Shown piece by piece: positions 1 to 10,346 of a DNA stretch of 64,000 nt. Numbering within the stretch: the stretch's first letter is position 1; each line of letters starts with the position of its first letter. The position numbers were made by a program, and so were the translations under genes. The notes below the pieces were generated by a model, which saw only the letters and a list, made by a program, of their open reading frames with translations, made no database searches and was not told where the DNA came from. The stretch covers positions 62,001-126,000 of the forward strand of contig NZ_JACJTO010000003.1 of assembly GCF_014698755.1 (NCBI RefSeq), written 5' to 3'. Source of the DNA: Aphanizomenon flos-aquae FACHB-1287. GTDB taxonomy: Bacteria; Cyanobacteriota; Cyanobacteriia; Cyanobacteriales; Nostocaceae.

Positions 1-716
<716 letters not shown>

Positions 717-895
717 CTAGTTTCGCTATTGTGGCATAATTGTAGATATTAGACATATAGGGGTTATTGGTTGAGTGAGATACAAGAACCCCACCCCCAA
801 CCCCAACCCCGCTCTTCGAGAGGTGGCTATGATGTAACTTATTAAAGTGGATACCGCTATATTGTTGATAGTAGAGAAAAATTAGTAAGTTGAAG

Positions 896-1261
896 CTAAT
901 TAATTGAATTATGTTCTAGCCAAGTTTCTAAATCTGTAACTGAAGTAAAATCTAGCAAAGCTTCTCCTAATTCTTCAAGTTTTTCAATAGATAATTCCTG
1001 GATTTTTTGAATTAATAATGAATCAATTTCCCCAACTCGGCGATTTAAGAGACGGATAATTAGACGTTGTTCTCCTTCTTGTTTGGCTAGTTCTCTGTCT
1101 TGTTGGTAAAGTGGTGCTAATCGCATAATCAACTCCTGATCTTCTGTTTGTGAACTTTGATTGATTTTTAAATTGTTTAAATTTTTACTGCACAACTTCC
1201 TGAATATCAACTCCTTTAACAAAGGTTGGTATTTCAGGAGAAATCGGTGCTTCCTGAGCAA
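896..1261 (-). pseudogene. Rpn/PD-(D/E)XK transposase-like protein, C-terminal DUF4351 remnant
   Basis: The recognisable part is the last 80 or so residues (896 to about 1150): EQRLIIRLLNRRVGEI followed by a helical tail ending LEELGEALLDFTSVTDLETW, the DUF4351 tail found at the C-terminus of cyanobacterial Rpn-family (recombination-promoting nuclease/putative transposase) proteins of roughly 250-320 residues. The nuclease domain that should precede it is absent. The first 25 or so codons of the open frame lie inside the 3' end of the neighbouring gene on the same strand and look like chance coding. I read this as a decayed fragment left after loss of the 5' part. A short expressed protein cannot be excluded, but no start with a ribosome binding site is evident at the conserved part. 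Confidence 0.6.
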
Positions 1262-2279
1262 TTTTACAAGCTAAAGACATCATATTCCCAACAGAGTGCA
1301 AACAATATTCAAGCGCATCTGGAGCGGAGTTATCATCTTGTTTAGAAGCTTCAATCCACTGAGATACAGTTTGAAACGGGGAGCCTTTCGAGCGAACTTG
1401 CTTTACTGAGAGTGGATTAGACGGAATTGGGAAATAGATTGAGGGCAGATTTCCTAAGCTGTTATCAGGCAAAAACCGTCTGAAAACAAACTCTCTTCGT
1501 GTTGCTTGTCCTAATGGTACATAATGAACAACTAAGTCTCGATAAGCAGATAATTTAGCTAACCAACCGCCATCGCTTTCATTAGTTATTTCACATAGCT
1601 CAGAGGCTAGGGAGTTATCTGTAATATTGACTTTAAGTATCTGTTTTCTCAAAGAATTCATTAATCGAATTCTATCGTTTGTGTTGAGAGAGCTTTTGAG
1701 TACAAAGTTTGCAACAAACTCTGCCAAATAATCCCGGAGAGTACATAACTCTCGAAGAAGATCATGAGTTTCTAAATAAATGGAAAATGAATTTAACGTT
1801 TCAATTTTGCCAGGAGAAAACTGTTGCTGTTCGCATAAAGACCAAAGTTCAACATTATAAGCTTCTGATAATTGCCGAAGTCTTAAGTTACAAGCTCTTA
1901 CCTCAAAAGCAATTCGGCTACAAATATCCATTAATTCCATCTTTTCTGCTTTAAAAGCAGCGTAAGCTAACCGACTCCAATTTCTTTCTGCATGAAGACA
2001 GGAATTGTTGTTTGCCTGATCTGCATGGAAGGGATGCCACATGGGTGGATAGTATCCCTTTATTTGCTGAGATGTTTCATAGTAATCAATCCCAACTATC
2101 TTGAATCCTAATGAAATCAAATTCAACGGTAAATCATGATAGCGATCTATAGAAAATGTTGGCATAGGATCATTGCTACCAAGAGGAATAATGACTTCAG
2201 ATCCCGTTTTATTAATAGCTTTCAGTCCACCTACTAGATGGACTATGCGAGTAACATTATGCCATTTTCCTTCAGTCAT
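1185..2279 (-). CDS. Hypothetical protein with a possible HEPN-like RxxxxH motif
   Basis: I do not recognise this 364-residue protein. The start is well supported by a perfect AGGAGG at 2285-2290, five bases before the ATG. It appears soluble, with no signal peptide or membrane segment. The middle (residues about 95-230) is strongly helical. Near residue 245 it reads SAYRDLVVHYVPLG, which contains Arg-x4-His as in HEPN-fold ribonucleases and abortive-infection proteins; this is suggestive only, since the motif is short. The C-terminal 100 residues are proline- and serine-rich, then helical. It stands alone, overlapping the Rpn remnant downstream. A stress or defence role is a guess from motif and context. 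Confidence 0.6.
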   Translation of the reverse strand: MTEGKWHNVTRIVHLVGGLKAINKTGSEVIIPLGSNDPMPTFSIDRYHDLPLNLISLGFKIVGIDYYETSQQIKGYYPPMWHPFHADQANNNSCLHAERNWSRLAYAAFKAEKMELMDICSRIAFEVRACNLRLRQLSEAYNVELWSLCEQQQFSPGKIETLNSFSIYLETHDLLRELCTLRDYLAEFVANFVLKSSLNTNDRIRLMNSLRKQILKVNITDNSLASELCEITNESDGGWLAKLSAYRDLVVHYVPLGQATRREFVFRRFLPDNSLGNLPSIYFPIPSNPLSVKQVRSKGSPFQTVSQWIEASKQDDNSAPDALEYCLHSVGNMMSLACKIAQEAPISPEIPTFVKGVDIQEVVQ

Positions 2280-2415
2280 GAATTACCTCCTGCAAGGTCT
2301 ATGTTGAAGATTTTTACTACCATCGTAGCTTCTCATTAACAAACGAAATTATACACTTTCGTTTAAAAAAAAAAGGCAGAGAATTTTTTGATTTGGAAGT
2401 CTATTAAACAAACTC

Positions 2416-3546
2416 TCAATTCCCTGCTTTCAGCTTTCCATAAGCATAACGGGTTAAACTGCCTTCATTGAGATTATTCCAAGCATACATCCTATCTCTA
2501 AAGGGTTTCCACTGTTCATAAACGGCTTTAAAATCAGCATCTTTAGTCGCAAATTCATCATATAAAGCAAAAGAAGCTTTTTCCGCTGCTTCCAAAATTT
2601 CCTGACTATAAGCACGCACTTGAGTGCCTGTTTTTAATAGTTTTTCCAATGCTTCACCATTACGCGCATCATAACGAGCTAACATTGTTGTATTCGACTG
2701 ATATGCAGCCGTTTCTAAAGCGGCTTGGTATTGAGGTGGCAGCTTTTTCCATTCGTCTAAATTAACTTGTACTTCTAAAGTTGGACCTGGTTCCCACCAA
2801 CCCGGATAATAGTAAAATTTAGCGACTTTATTTAAACCCAATTTTTCATCGTCATAAGGTCCTACCCACTCAGCCGCGTCAATAGCCCCTGTTTGTAACC
2901 CTTGAAAGATTTCTCCACCGGGAAGGGTTTGTACTGTCACCCCTAATTTAGCCATAACTTGCCCCCCCAACCCGGGAATCCGCATTTTTAAGCCTTTGAG
3001 GTCATTAAGTGTTTTCACTTCACTGCGAAACCATCCTCCCATCTGTGTACCCGTATTTCCCGCAGGAAATTGAATAACGTTGAATTTACTTGCGTAAATT
3101 TCCTGAAGTTTCGCTAAACCACCACCTTCATATAACCAAGCATTTTGTTGTTGGGCATTGAGTCCAAATGGTACTGATGTACCAAAAGCTAGGGCAGGAC
3201 TTTTACCGATATAGTAATAAGCAGCAGTATGTCCTGCTTGTACCGCACCTTGAGAAACCACATTGAGAACTTCTAAACCCGGTGCTATTTCTCCGGCCGC
3301 GCGGGCTTCGATAATGAACTTACCGTTAGTTAAAACTTTGACACGCTCTGCTAATACCTGCGCTCCGCCAAAAATAGTATCTAAGGATGTTGGCCAACTG
3401 GTGGCCATTTGCCATTTAATTGTCGGCAGGTTACTGGTATCGGTTTTACCTTGATTTTGAGCTTTTTGACAACCACCAACGATGGCGATTCCTGTAGCAG
3501 CGATCGCACTTTGAGATAATCTGTTAACAATAGTCCGACGTTTCAT
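2416..3546 (-). CDS. TRAP transporter substrate-binding lipoprotein (DctP family, TakP-like)
   Basis: Periplasmic solute receptor of a tripartite ATP-independent (TRAP) transporter. The N-terminus has paired arginines (MKRRTIV), a hydrophobic segment and a lipobox-like VGGC, so a lipidated, possibly Tat-exported precursor is likely. The mature part has the DctP fold, with the conserved substrate arginine region [15 protein letters not shown] and [10 protein letters not shown], features of the 2-oxoacid binders such as TakP. Known relatives include the Anabaena pyruvate/2-oxoacid TRAP system and Synechocystis Gtr. I place the start at the internal ATG (3544-3546) because the nine codons upstream add residues before the signal peptide. 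It is divergent from its membrane partners at 4563-6538, separated by a Uma2 gene. Substrate is inferred, not shown. Confidence 0.85.
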   Translation of the reverse strand: MKRRTIVNRLSQSAIAATGIAIVGGCQKAQNQGKTDTSNLPTIKWQMATSWPTSLDTIFGGAQVLAERVKVLTNGKFIIEARAAGEIAPGLEVLNVVSQGAVQAGHTAAYYYIGKSPALAFGTSVPFGLNAQQQNAWLYEGGGLAKLQEIYASKFNVIQFPAGNTGTQMGGWFRSEVKTLNDLKGLKMRIPGLGGQVMAKLGVTVQTLPGGEIFQGLQTGAIDAAEWVGPYDDEKLGLNKVAKFYYYPGWWEPGPTLEVQVNLDEWKKLPPQYQAALETAAYQSNTTMLARYDARNGEALEKLLKTGTQVRAYSQEILEAAEKASFALYDEFATKDADFKAVYEQWKPFRDRMYAWNNLNEGSLTRYAYGKLKAGN

Positions 3547-3712
3547 AAAAGTTAATACTATGACTAACTGCAATACTTTACTACACTACCATAATGATGT
3601 AACATTTGAAGAATTCCTGTAAAATTTATTATTGCTGATGATTTGATCAATTTCTAATCATTTCAGATTAGTATAAAAGTATTAAGTAATTTCTAACTAA
3701 TATTTAACGGCT

Positions 3713-4519
3713 ATGTTAGAAACTGTTTTGGCTTTATCCAGCGTTCAACTGCCACCCACCCAGGCAGAACTTCCTTGTGATGATGGTATCCCCATGGAAA
3801 CACAAAGGCATAAATTCCAAATGGATATTTTAATTGATACGATTCAGCCTTGGTTAGAGCAAAGGACTGATGGATATGTAGGGGGCAATATGTTTGTCTA
3901 TTACAGTTTAGCACAATTAAAAAATCAAGATTTTCGAAGTCCAGATTTTTTTGCTGTTTTGGGTGTACCAAAAACAGAACGATTGTCTTGGGTAGTTTGG
4001 GAAGAGGGCAAACCCCCAGATGTAGTAATTGAATTACTTTCAGAAACTACAGCTAGTAATGATAAAAATGCGAAAAAATTAATTTATCAAAATCAGATGC
4101 GGGTTTCTGAATATTTTTGGTATGACCCTTTTAATCCAGATGATTTTGCAGGTTTCGATCTCAATAGTGGTACATATCAACAGATTGCTCTAAATGAGAA
4201 AAATCAACTGATAAGTAAGGTCTTAAATTTGTCTTTAGTGCGTTGGGAAGGTAATTATAGAGGTGTTGATGCCACTTGGTTACGCTGGGCAACTTTCGAT
4301 GGTGAGTTATTTCCCACTTCTCAGGAAATGGTAGGAATTGCACAACAAAAAGTAGCTGAAGTCAAACAAATTGCAGAACAGGAAAAACAACGGGCAGAAC
4401 AAGCTGAATTGCAATTAAGACAAGTTGCCATTAATTTATTACAGAATAAAATGCCTGTAGAACAAGTGGTACAGTTAACAAATTTAGATATTTTGGAGGT
4501 GGAAAAATTGATTAATTAA
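3713..4519 (+). CDS. Uma2-family (DUF820) putative endonuclease
   Basis: 268-residue member of the Uma2 family, a PD-(D/E)XK-fold group greatly expanded in cyanobacteria and of unproven function. Family hallmarks are FRSPDFFAVLGV, a Trp-rich strand, and PPDVVIELLSE followed by DKNAKKLIYQ, giving the expected Asp/Glu/Lys pattern. After the nuclease core a 60-residue charged coiled coil (about residues 205-265; KVAEVKQIAEQEKQRAEQAE) extends the C-terminus, as in many longer Uma2 proteins. It sits between the binding-protein gene and the two permease genes of the TRAP transporter, ending 43 bases before dctQ, so it may share their transcript without being functionally related. Confidence 0.85.
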   Translation: MLETVLALSSVQLPPTQAELPCDDGIPMETQRHKFQMDILIDTIQPWLEQRTDGYVGGNMFVYYSLAQLKNQDFRSPDFFAVLGVPKTERLSWVVWEEGKPPDVVIELLSETTASNDKNAKKLIYQNQMRVSEYFWYDPFNPDDFAGFDLNSGTYQQIALNEKNQLISKVLNLSLVRWEGNYRGVDATWLRWATFDGELFPTSQEMVGIAQQKVAEVKQIAEQEKQRAEQAELQLRQVAINLLQNKMPVEQVVQLTNLDILEVEKLIN

Positions 4520-4562
4520 TAATTAAAAATCTCTCAATACTTGTCCTTAATTTATATATTGT

Positions 4563-5186
4563 ATGCGTCAAACCAGAAGATTTTCCTTAATTAGTAAACT
4601 GTTGAAAATTTCGCAATTTATTGACAATTGTGCTGATAAATTGGGATGGTTATCCAATTGGTTAGTTTTACTGACAATTGGAGTCGGTTTTTTTAATGTT
4701 CTCGCCCGTTATATGGGAAGATTCATTGGTATACAATTGTCTTCTAATGCCTTATTAGAACTGCAATGGTATTTATTTTCCCTCACTTTTTTGTCGGGAT
4801 TTGTTTATATTTTACGTCATGGAGAAAATGTACGAGTTGATTTTTTCTATGCCAATTTTAGTGAAAAAAAACGGGCATTAGTTGATTTTTTCGGGACAAT
4901 TTTATTTTTAATTCCCTTTTGTTTAATTGGCATTTTGGTATTATTTAATCCTGTTTTACAATCCTGGGGAAGATTAAGTGATGGTAGTTGGGGGACTTGG
5001 GAAATATCCTCTGACGCTAATGGTTTACCCCGTGCCCCAATTAAAACAATGGTTCCCATAGCCTTATTACTGCTACTAATACAAAGTATTTCTCAAGCAA
5101 TTAAATACCTAGCAGTCATTTTAGGCTATCAACAAGTAGCGGAACAAATTCGTTTAGAAACTTCAGAAAATATCAATATTGAATAG
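4563..5186 (+). CDS. TRAP transporter small permease (DctQ)
   Basis: 207-residue integral membrane subunit of the TRAP transporter. Four hydrophobic segments are visible (about residues 32-52, 67-85, 110-130 and 165-185). Family features include [25 protein letters not shown] after helix 2, the most conserved stretch of DctQ. The gene lies 8 bases upstream of the large permease, a typical dctQ-dctM pair in which Q and M form the membrane complex. It carries a longer loop (residues about 138-160) than minimal DctQ proteins, as in the 2-oxoacid/glutamate TRAP group of cyanobacteria. Confidence 0.88.
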   Translation: MRQTRRFSLISKLLKISQFIDNCADKLGWLSNWLVLLTIGVGFFNVLARYMGRFIGIQLSSNALLELQWYLFSLTFLSGFVYILRHGENVRVDFFYANFSEKKRALVDFFGTILFLIPFCLIGILVLFNPVLQSWGRLSDGSWGTWEISSDANGLPRAPIKTMVPIALLLLLIQSISQAIKYLAVILGYQQVAEQIRLETSENINIE

Positions 5187-5194
5187 GAGAAAAT

Positions 5195-6538
5195 ATGGGT
5201 TTTGAATGGTTAGGAATTTTAATGTTTGTCGGCTTTTTCTTTATTCTCATGAGTGGCTATCCAGTCGCTTTTTCCTTTGCCGGCACTGCTATTGTTTTTG
5301 GATTTATTGGTACACTCGTTGGGGCTTTTAATCCCGCTCGTCTTCTGCTTTTACCTAATAGTTGGTTCGGCACAATGTCGAACTTTACCTTACTTGCAAT
5401 TCCCTTTTTTGTCTTTCTGGGTGCAGTTTTAGAAAAGTCAGGTTTAGCTGAAGAATTATTAGAAACAATTGGTATTCTTTTCAGTCGTGTTAGGGGAGGA
5501 TTGGCTTTAGCAGTGGTTTTAGTGGGAACAGTTTTAGCAGCTACAACTGGAGTCGTAGCCGCTACAGTAATTGTGATGGGAATGTTATCATTACCGCTAA
5601 TGCTACGTTATGGCTATGATAAAAAATTAGCTTCAGGAGTTATTATTGCTTCCGGTACTTTAGCCCAGTTAATTCCTCCCAGTTTAGTTTTAGTGATTCT
5701 GAGTGATCAAATTGGTGTTTCCGTTGGAGATTTATTTTTAGGGGCATTAATTCCCGGATTAATGTTATCTGGTGCTTATATTCTCTATATTTTAGGACTA
5801 GGTTTTTTTCAACCGGAAAAAGTTCCCCTTATCCCTGATGATGTCGTAATTCCTGAAGGTAATGAATTAATTAAAAAAGTTTTTAAAGCTGTTGTTCCGC
5901 CGATTATTTTAATTTTTGCAGTGTTAGGTAGTATTTTCTTTGGTATTGCCACACCCACAGAAGCGGGGGCTGTAGGTGCTGTTGGGGCTTCTATTCTCGC
6001 AGCTTTTAATAAACGTCTCACACCACAATTAATTCGTGATGCTGCCCATTCTACCGCGGTGATTACAGCTTTAGTGGTGATGATTTTATTCTGTTCTTCG
6101 ATGTTTAGTTTGGTATTTGATGCTTTAGGTGGCAAAACTTTTATAACTAATTTATTAGTAGGTTTACCTGGAGGATATTGGGGGTTTTTAATTGTTAGTA
6201 ATATCGTGATTTTTATTTTAGGATCTTTTCTAGAATTTATTGAAATTTGCTTTATTGCTTTGCCTTTATTAGTACCAGCAGCCCAAGCTTTAAATATTGA
6301 TATGGTGTGGTTTGGTGTGGTAATGGCAGTGAATTTACAAACGGCGTTTATTTCTCCACCAGTGGGATTTTCTTTGTTTTATTTACAAAGTGTTGCCCCT
6401 AAAGAAGTGAGTACATTAGATATTCATAAAAGTGCGATTCCTTTTATGGTTTTACAGTTTATTGTGTTGTTAATTGTGATTATTTTCCCGCAAACAGTCC
6501 GCTGGTTAATTGATATTTCCGCAACCACTGGGGTTTAA
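5195..6538 (+). CDS. TRAP transporter large permease (DctM)
   Basis: 447-residue sodium-coupled large permease with about 12 hydrophobic segments, in the normal size range for DctM. Landmarks are [17 protein letters not shown] near the N-terminus, [16 protein letters not shown], a [16 protein letters not shown] segment (the IPPS element of DctM) and [17 protein letters not shown]. The second half repeats the layout ([16 protein letters not shown], then [15 protein letters not shown]). AGGAGA lies 5-10 bases before the ATG, and the gene follows dctQ by 8 bases, so the two are co-transcribed. With the upstream lipoprotein it should import an organic anion using the Na+ gradient. Confidence 0.92.
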   Translation: MGFEWLGILMFVGFFFILMSGYPVAFSFAGTAIVFGFIGTLVGAFNPARLLLLPNSWFGTMSNFTLLAIPFFVFLGAVLEKSGLAEELLETIGILFSRVRGGLALAVVLVGTVLAATTGVVAATVIVMGMLSLPLMLRYGYDKKLASGVIIASGTLAQLIPPSLVLVILSDQIGVSVGDLFLGALIPGLMLSGAYILYILGLGFFQPEKVPLIPDDVVIPEGNELIKKVFKAVVPPIILIFAVLGSIFFGIATPTEAGAVGAVGASILAAFNKRLTPQLIRDAAHSTAVITALVVMILFCSSMFSLVFDALGGKTFITNLLVGLPGGYWGFLIVSNIVIFILGSFLEFIEICFIALPLLVPAAQALNIDMVWFGVVMAVNLQTAFISPPVGFSLFYLQSVAPKEVSTLDIHKSAIPFMVLQFIVLLIVIIFPQTVRWLIDISATTGV

Positions 6539-6547
6539 GGCATTTTT

Positions 6548-6600
6548 GGGCGGTTGGAGACCCCGTCTACACGGGCAAAACCTGCCTACGCAGGTTAAAA
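6548..6600. repeat. Interspersed 53-bp repeat, copy 1
   Basis: Begins GGGCGGTTGGAGACCCCGTC and ends with two short hairpins (CTACACGGGC region and CCTGCCTACGCAGG). A second, diverged direct copy lies at 7504-7556. The pair brackets the PIN toxin-antitoxin module at 6728-7355. Non-coding and GC-richer than its surroundings; just downstream of dctM, where it may act as a transcript end. Confidence 0.75.
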
Positions 6601-6663
6601 GATTTCTTTCTTATCATAAGCTATTACGCAGCTAAATTTGATAACCATAATTTACTTGAGCTT

Positions 6664-6689
6664 TGTGGTGCGGGCATCTTGCCCGCTAG
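6664..6689. repeat. 26-bp palindromic repeat with GCGGGCA/TGCCCGC stem
   Basis: TGTGGTGCGGGCATCTTGCC and the next six bases form a hairpin (GCGGGCA, short loop, TGCCCGC). The exact reverse complement of all 26 bases occurs at 37059-37084, so it is a dispersed element rather than a local hairpin. Confidence 0.8.
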
Positions 6690-6727
6690 AATTATACAAA
6701 CTAAATTCACAACAGCTTATTTTATTA

Positions 6728-7159
6728 TCAAACTGAGAAAATTTCTAAAAATTGCGTGGCGGTAATAATATCAACTCCTTGAAAGGGATGAAGTTCTAAT
6801 AAATCTTTATCTCCTGTAATAATATGAGTTGCATTACCATTAATAGCAACCTCAAGAAATTTATCATCTTTTGGATCTCTACACTCCTTAATCATCTTAA
6901 CTATTTCAGTTTCTTCTGATTCAAGTTTGAATTTAGCTAAGAATTGAGTACGAATACTCACAGAAATATATTTATCGAATTTTGACCGATTAAGGATTTC
7001 TTGTAGTTCTTGAAAAGTCGCATCTGAAAATAAAATTATTCCTAAACTTCTGGCTTTTTTGAATGCCACATCTGGAATAGATGACTTAATCAAAACGGCA
7101 CTAACTAAAATGTTTGTATCAACAACAAAACGTAATTCATCCATTCTCAAGAATCTCAT
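6728..7159 (-). CDS. PIN-domain toxin, COG1569-type VapC-like ribonuclease
   Basis: 143-residue PIN-domain protein of the putative toxin-antitoxin PIN family (COG1569). The N-terminal FVVDTNILVSAVL gives the first acidic residue, a central Glu lies in TFQELQEILNR, and RDPKDDKFLEVAINGNATHIITGDKDLL supplies the remaining acidic metal ligands. Such proteins are Mg2+-dependent endoribonucleases held in check by a cognate antitoxin. Its start overlaps the end of the antitoxin gene by 23 bases, indicating translational coupling. All expected carboxylates are present, so it looks intact. Confidence 0.88.
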   Translation of the reverse strand: MRFLRMDELRFVVDTNILVSAVLIKSSIPDVAFKKARSLGIILFSDATFQELQEILNRSKFDKYISVSIRTQFLAKFKLESEETEIVKMIKECRDPKDDKFLEVAINGNATHIITGDKDLLELHPFQGVDIITATQFLEIFSV

Positions 7160-7355
7160 TTAAAATTTCTGGAGTTAATCCCCTATTTTTCCCTTGTTCT
7201 TGCATTTCTTGGATAATGTCATCTAGAGATTTATCTTGAATAATTAATTTGAGCAAATCGTTCACAATAGTCTGAATTTTTTGCTGTTTTTGCGGTTCTG
7301 CTGCTTGATAGGCTTTGGCAACTTCTGCATCAACTTTAATGGCAATTGTTTCCAT
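7137..7355 (-). CDS. Antitoxin of the PIN module
   Basis: 72-residue protein upstream of, and overlapping, the PIN toxin. It starts METIAIKVDAEVAKAYQAA, a short strand followed by a helix, as in ribbon-helix-helix type antitoxins, then a helical, acidic C-terminal half (LDDIIQEMQEQGKNRGLTPE) of the kind that wraps the toxin. Its position and size make the antitoxin assignment likely; it probably also represses the operon, which is inferred. Confidence 0.8.
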   Translation of the reverse strand: METIAIKVDAEVAKAYQAAEPQKQQKIQTIVNDLLKLIIQDKSLDDIIQEMQEQGKNRGLTPEILNEILENG

Positions 7356-7503
7356 ATTTTGATAGAAAAAGTAAATTACATTTGTTTGATTATAGCATTT
7401 AACAGATAAAAGATCAGGTGGGGTTTTCTCATTCAGCTAGATCTAAACTACATTACTGCCTTCCCGTTGGCAGATTAGATTTGTAGGGGTTTAGCAGTTA
7501 AAC

Positions 7504-7556
7504 GGGCGGTTAGAAACCGCGTCTATACAGGCAAAATCTGCCTATCCAGGTTAAAA
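7504..7556. repeat. Interspersed 53-bp repeat, copy 2
   Basis: Direct-orientation, diverged copy of the element at 6548-6600 (GGGCGGTTAGAAACCGCGTC start). It lies in the 325-base gap between the antitoxin and the pentapeptide-repeat gene. Apart from this repeat and a possible -10 box I see nothing else in that gap. Confidence 0.75.
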
Positions 7557-7615
7557 ATCCCATTAACAAAGTTTAACCAAACCATCAAAAAAGCCCCTTG
7601 TCAAAATACATCATG

Positions 7616-7621
7616 TATAAT
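7616..7621 (+). promoter_or_regulatory. Candidate -10 box for the pentapeptide-repeat gene
   Basis: A perfect TATAAT lies 60 bases before the ATG at 7681. TTGTCA is found upstream but only 12 bases away, too close for a standard -35, so the promoter is only a candidate. Confidence 0.3.
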
Positions 7622-7680
7622 ATAGTTTATCTGTACTGTATATTCTCTATACAGAATTACAAACATCCAAGGGGTAAATC

Positions 7681-8028
7681 ATGGCAAGTTACATTAAGTC
7701 TAAAGTCCAACAGTCTCTAAGTTTTCTGCTGGTGCTGGTTATAGCATTTTCAGTATTCAGTGGGGTTCTCTTCCTCAATCCTAGTCCTTCCTATGCGTAT
7801 AGTCGGAATTTAGGCTCTGTGGATTATAGCGGGAGGAATTTAAGCAGGCAGGATTTCAGCGATGCGAATTTAAGCGGGGCGTATTTAAGCGGAGCGAGGT
7901 TAAGCGGAGCGAGGTTAAGCGGAGCAGATTTAAGCGGGGCGAGGTTAAGCGGGGCGATCGCCGATAGTGAGACTATATTTCCTGACGGTTTTGATCCAGT
8001 GGACGCAGGAGTAGAATTCCGCGACTAA
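7681..8028 (+). CDS. Secreted pentapeptide-repeat protein
   Basis: 115-residue protein with a cleavable signal peptide (hydrophobic residues about 13-33, then PSPSYAYS). The mature part is a short pentapeptide-repeat (Rfr) solenoid of about nine repeats of the A(N/D/R)LSG type, such as SGAYLSGARLSGARLSG, ending in a 25-residue non-repeat tail. Such proteins form right-handed quadrilateral beta helices; their role in the cyanobacterial periplasm or thylakoid lumen is mostly unknown. AAGGGG stands about ten bases before the ATG. At DNA level the repeats are nearly identical 15-mers (TTAAGCGGAGCGAGG), which invites slippage. Confidence 0.85.
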   Translation: MASYIKSKVQQSLSFLLVLVIAFSVFSGVLFLNPSPSYAYSRNLGSVDYSGRNLSRQDFSDANLSGAYLSGARLSGARLSGADLSGARLSGAIADSETIFPDGFDPVDAGVEFRD

Positions 8029-8289
8029 TAAATTTTATTACCCAGACATCAAAAAAACTTCGCCTTTTCTAAGATAGGGTGGGGTTTTCTGATTCAGCCA
8101 TATTCACACTACATACATTACTTGCTGCTGGAAGATTATCTAACGATTGGCTGTTTCCAACCCCCAAAGCTAAAATAACCAGTTGCTGATTTTTCTTCCA
8201 CTAAAACTACTACAATGACTGTTGATGCTAGATAATGGGAAAGCCTTGACATTTACCCAACCTAGCCCGGAACCAAAGAACTAACAACT

Positions 8290-10077
8290 ATGCGAACTCA
8301 CTATTGCGGCGAACTCCGAAAAGAACATATTGGTGAAACTGTTACCTTTTACGGATGGGTAGACCGTCGCCGCGATCACGGTGGTGTGATATTCTTAGAC
8401 TTGCGCGATCGCTCTGGTATTGTCCAAATCGTCAGCGACCCCCAGCGCACCCCAGACTCCTATGAACAGGCTAACGCACTCAGAAATGAATATGTTGTAG
8501 CTATCACCGGTAGAGTTACCCAACGTCCTCCAGAATCCCTAAATCCCCGACTTCCTACTGGCGAAGTAGAAATCTATGCGGATAAAATAGAACTACTCAA
8601 CGCCGTCCGCAAACAGTTACCTTTCCAAGTTTCCACCGCAGACACGGAAACAGTACGGGAAGATTTACGATTAAAATATCGTTATTTGGACTTACGACGG
8701 GAACGTATGGCGCAAAATATGCAATTGCGTCATCAGGTCATTAAAGCCATGCGGCGCTATCTGGAAGACCTAGAAGGTTTTATTGAGGTGGAAACCCCTA
8801 TTCTCACCCGTTCCACCCCCGAAGGAGCGCGAGATTACATTCTTCCCAGTCGGGTGAATGAGGGTGAATGGTTCGCTTTACCGCAATCTCCCCAACTTTT
8901 CAAACAATTATTGATGGTATCGGGAATGGATAGATACTATCAAATTGCGCGATGTTTCCGCGATGAAGATCTACGGGCTGATAGACAACCGGAGTTTACT
9001 CAATTAGACATGGAAATGAGTTTCATGTCTGAAGATGAAATTATCGAACTTAACGAAAAGTTAGTTTGTCATATTTTCAAAACCGTTAAAGGAATTGATT
9101 TACCTCGTCCTTTTCCTCGTCTTCCTTACGCGGAAGCTATGAACCGTTACGGAAGTGATAAACCAGATACCCGCTACGGTTTAGAATTAGTTGATGTTTC
9201 TGACGTTTTAAAAGATTCCGGTTTTAAAGTTTTTCGAGAAGCCATTTCTAACGGTGGTATCGTTAAAATTCTCCCCATTCCTAACGGTAACGATGCAATT
9301 TCTAATGTTCGCATTAAACCAGGTGGAGATATTTTCCGAGAAGCCGCAGAAGCTGGTGCGAAAGGATTAGCTTATATTCGCGTCCGAGAAAATGGTGAAA
9401 TTGATACTATTGGCGCAATTAAAGATAATTTAACACCGGAACAAAAGCAGGAAATATTAACAAGAACGGGTGCAAAAGCCGGACATTTGTTATTATTTGC
9501 GGCTGCTGATACAACCACTGTGAATAAAACCTTAGATAGAATTCGTCAATTTGTGGCAAGGGAATTTAAGTTAATTGCCAAAGACAAAATTAACTTGCTC
9601 TGGATTACCGAATTTCCCATGTTTGAATGGAACGCAGATGAAAAACGTTTAGAAGCATTACACCACCCATTTACAGCCCCTCATCCTGAAGATATCAGTG
9701 ATTTAAAAACCGCCCGCGCTCAAGCTTATGATTTAGTTTTAAATGGGTTTGAAGTTGGTGGTGGAAGTTTGCGAATTTATCAGCGAGAAGTTCAAGAACA
9801 GGTGTTTTCAGCTATTGGTTTATCAACAGAAGAAGCACAAAGTAAATTTGGCTTTTTATTAGAAGCTTTTGAATATGGAACTCCTCCCCATGGTGGTATT
9901 GCTTACGGTGTAGATCGTTTGGTAATGTTGTTATCGGGAGAGGAATCAATTCGTGATGTGATTGCTTTTCCTAAGACTCAACAAGCGCGTTGTTTGTTAA
10001 CAGATGCTCCTGGAAATGTGGACGCAAAACAATTGAAAGAGTTGCACGTTGCTTCGACTTTTAAACCCAAGGTTTAA
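8290..10077 (+). CDS. aspS: Aspartyl-tRNA synthetase
   Basis: 595-residue bacterial-type AspRS, full length. An OB-fold anticodon-binding domain occupies residues about 1-110, followed by the class II catalytic core with motif 2 ([19 protein letters not shown]), the bacterial GAD insertion domain (about 290-410), and motif 3 ([16 protein letters not shown] near the C-terminus). Known bacterial enzymes of this type may be discriminating or non-discriminating for Asn; the sequence does not decide this. It is monocistronic, with a rho-independent terminator just after the stop. A truncated copy of its 3' end lies 3 kb downstream. Confidence 0.97.
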   Translation: MRTHYCGELRKEHIGETVTFYGWVDRRRDHGGVIFLDLRDRSGIVQIVSDPQRTPDSYEQANALRNEYVVAITGRVTQRPPESLNPRLPTGEVEIYADKIELLNAVRKQLPFQVSTADTETVREDLRLKYRYLDLRRERMAQNMQLRHQVIKAMRRYLEDLEGFIEVETPILTRSTPEGARDYILPSRVNEGEWFALPQSPQLFKQLLMVSGMDRYYQIARCFRDEDLRADRQPEFTQLDMEMSFMSEDEIIELNEKLVCHIFKTVKGIDLPRPFPRLPYAEAMNRYGSDKPDTRYGLELVDVSDVLKDSGFKVFREAISNGGIVKILPIPNGNDAISNVRIKPGGDIFREAAEAGAKGLAYIRVRENGEIDTIGAIKDNLTPEQKQEILTRTGAKAGHLLLFAAADTTTVNKTLDRIRQFVAREFKLIAKDKINLLWITEFPMFEWNADEKRLEALHHPFTAPHPEDISDLKTARAQAYDLVLNGFEVGGGSLRIYQREVQEQVFSAIGLSTEEAQSKFGFLLEAFEYGTPPHGGIAYGVDRLVMLLSGEESIRDVIAFPKTQQARCLLTDAPGNVDAKQLKELHVASTFKPKV

Positions 10078-10089
10078 GGTTTGATTATT

Positions 10090-10120
10090 CCCTCTGCTTT
10101 TTTGCAGGGGGTTTAATTTT
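10090..10120 (+). terminator. Rho-independent terminator of aspS
   Basis: CCCTCTGC, a T-rich loop, GCAGGGGG, then TTTAATTTT, starting 13 bases after the aspS stop. The same structure, slightly decayed, is present in the aspS remnant at 13238-13268. Confidence 0.8.
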
Positions 10121-10190
10121 GGAAAGAACGTTTCGCGCAAAGGTACAAAGGAGCAAAGACGCAAAGTAAGAAATTAGAAAGTTACATTTA

Positions 10191-10316
10191 TTAATTTTGC
10201 GTAAGAGTTCCTACTAAGATTTGCATCAATATTTCTAAATCAGTAGGAACTCGATATAACATTAAATCCTGGGTTATTAGTTGATTTTTCCGTTGAAAAC
10301 TGCTAAATTGGGTCAT
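10191..10316 (-). pseudogene. C-terminal tail of a PD-(D/E)XK nuclease-like protein, remnant copy 1
   Basis: On the minus strand this reads a short frame containing QLITQDLMLYRVPTDLEIL followed by MQILVGTLTQN and a stop. The second copy (13338-13493) has, in frame, GAVTTGDIWQFGSFQREN before it, which resembles the last strand and helix of cyanobacterial PD-(D/E)XK nuclease homologues (pattern GxxTxGxxWQF). The rest of the gene is missing in both copies. Some differences between the copies are synonymous. An ATG at 10314-10316 exists, but I regard this as a fragment. It shares this 413-base gap with the aspS terminator and a MITE-like element. Confidence 0.5.
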
Positions 10317-10346
10317 CTCCTTCAACCCATTGATCTAATGCAATAT

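Noticed and set aside
7598-7621. TTGTCA and TATAAT as a full promoter
   Set aside because: The spacing is only 12 bases; only the -10 is kept as a weak candidate. The same applies to TTGACA before 29830.
10191-10316. The 41-codon minus-strand frame as a real small gene
   Set aside because: The second copy shows it is the tail of a longer protein, and its ATG overlaps the SD-like sequence, so it is better read as a remnant.
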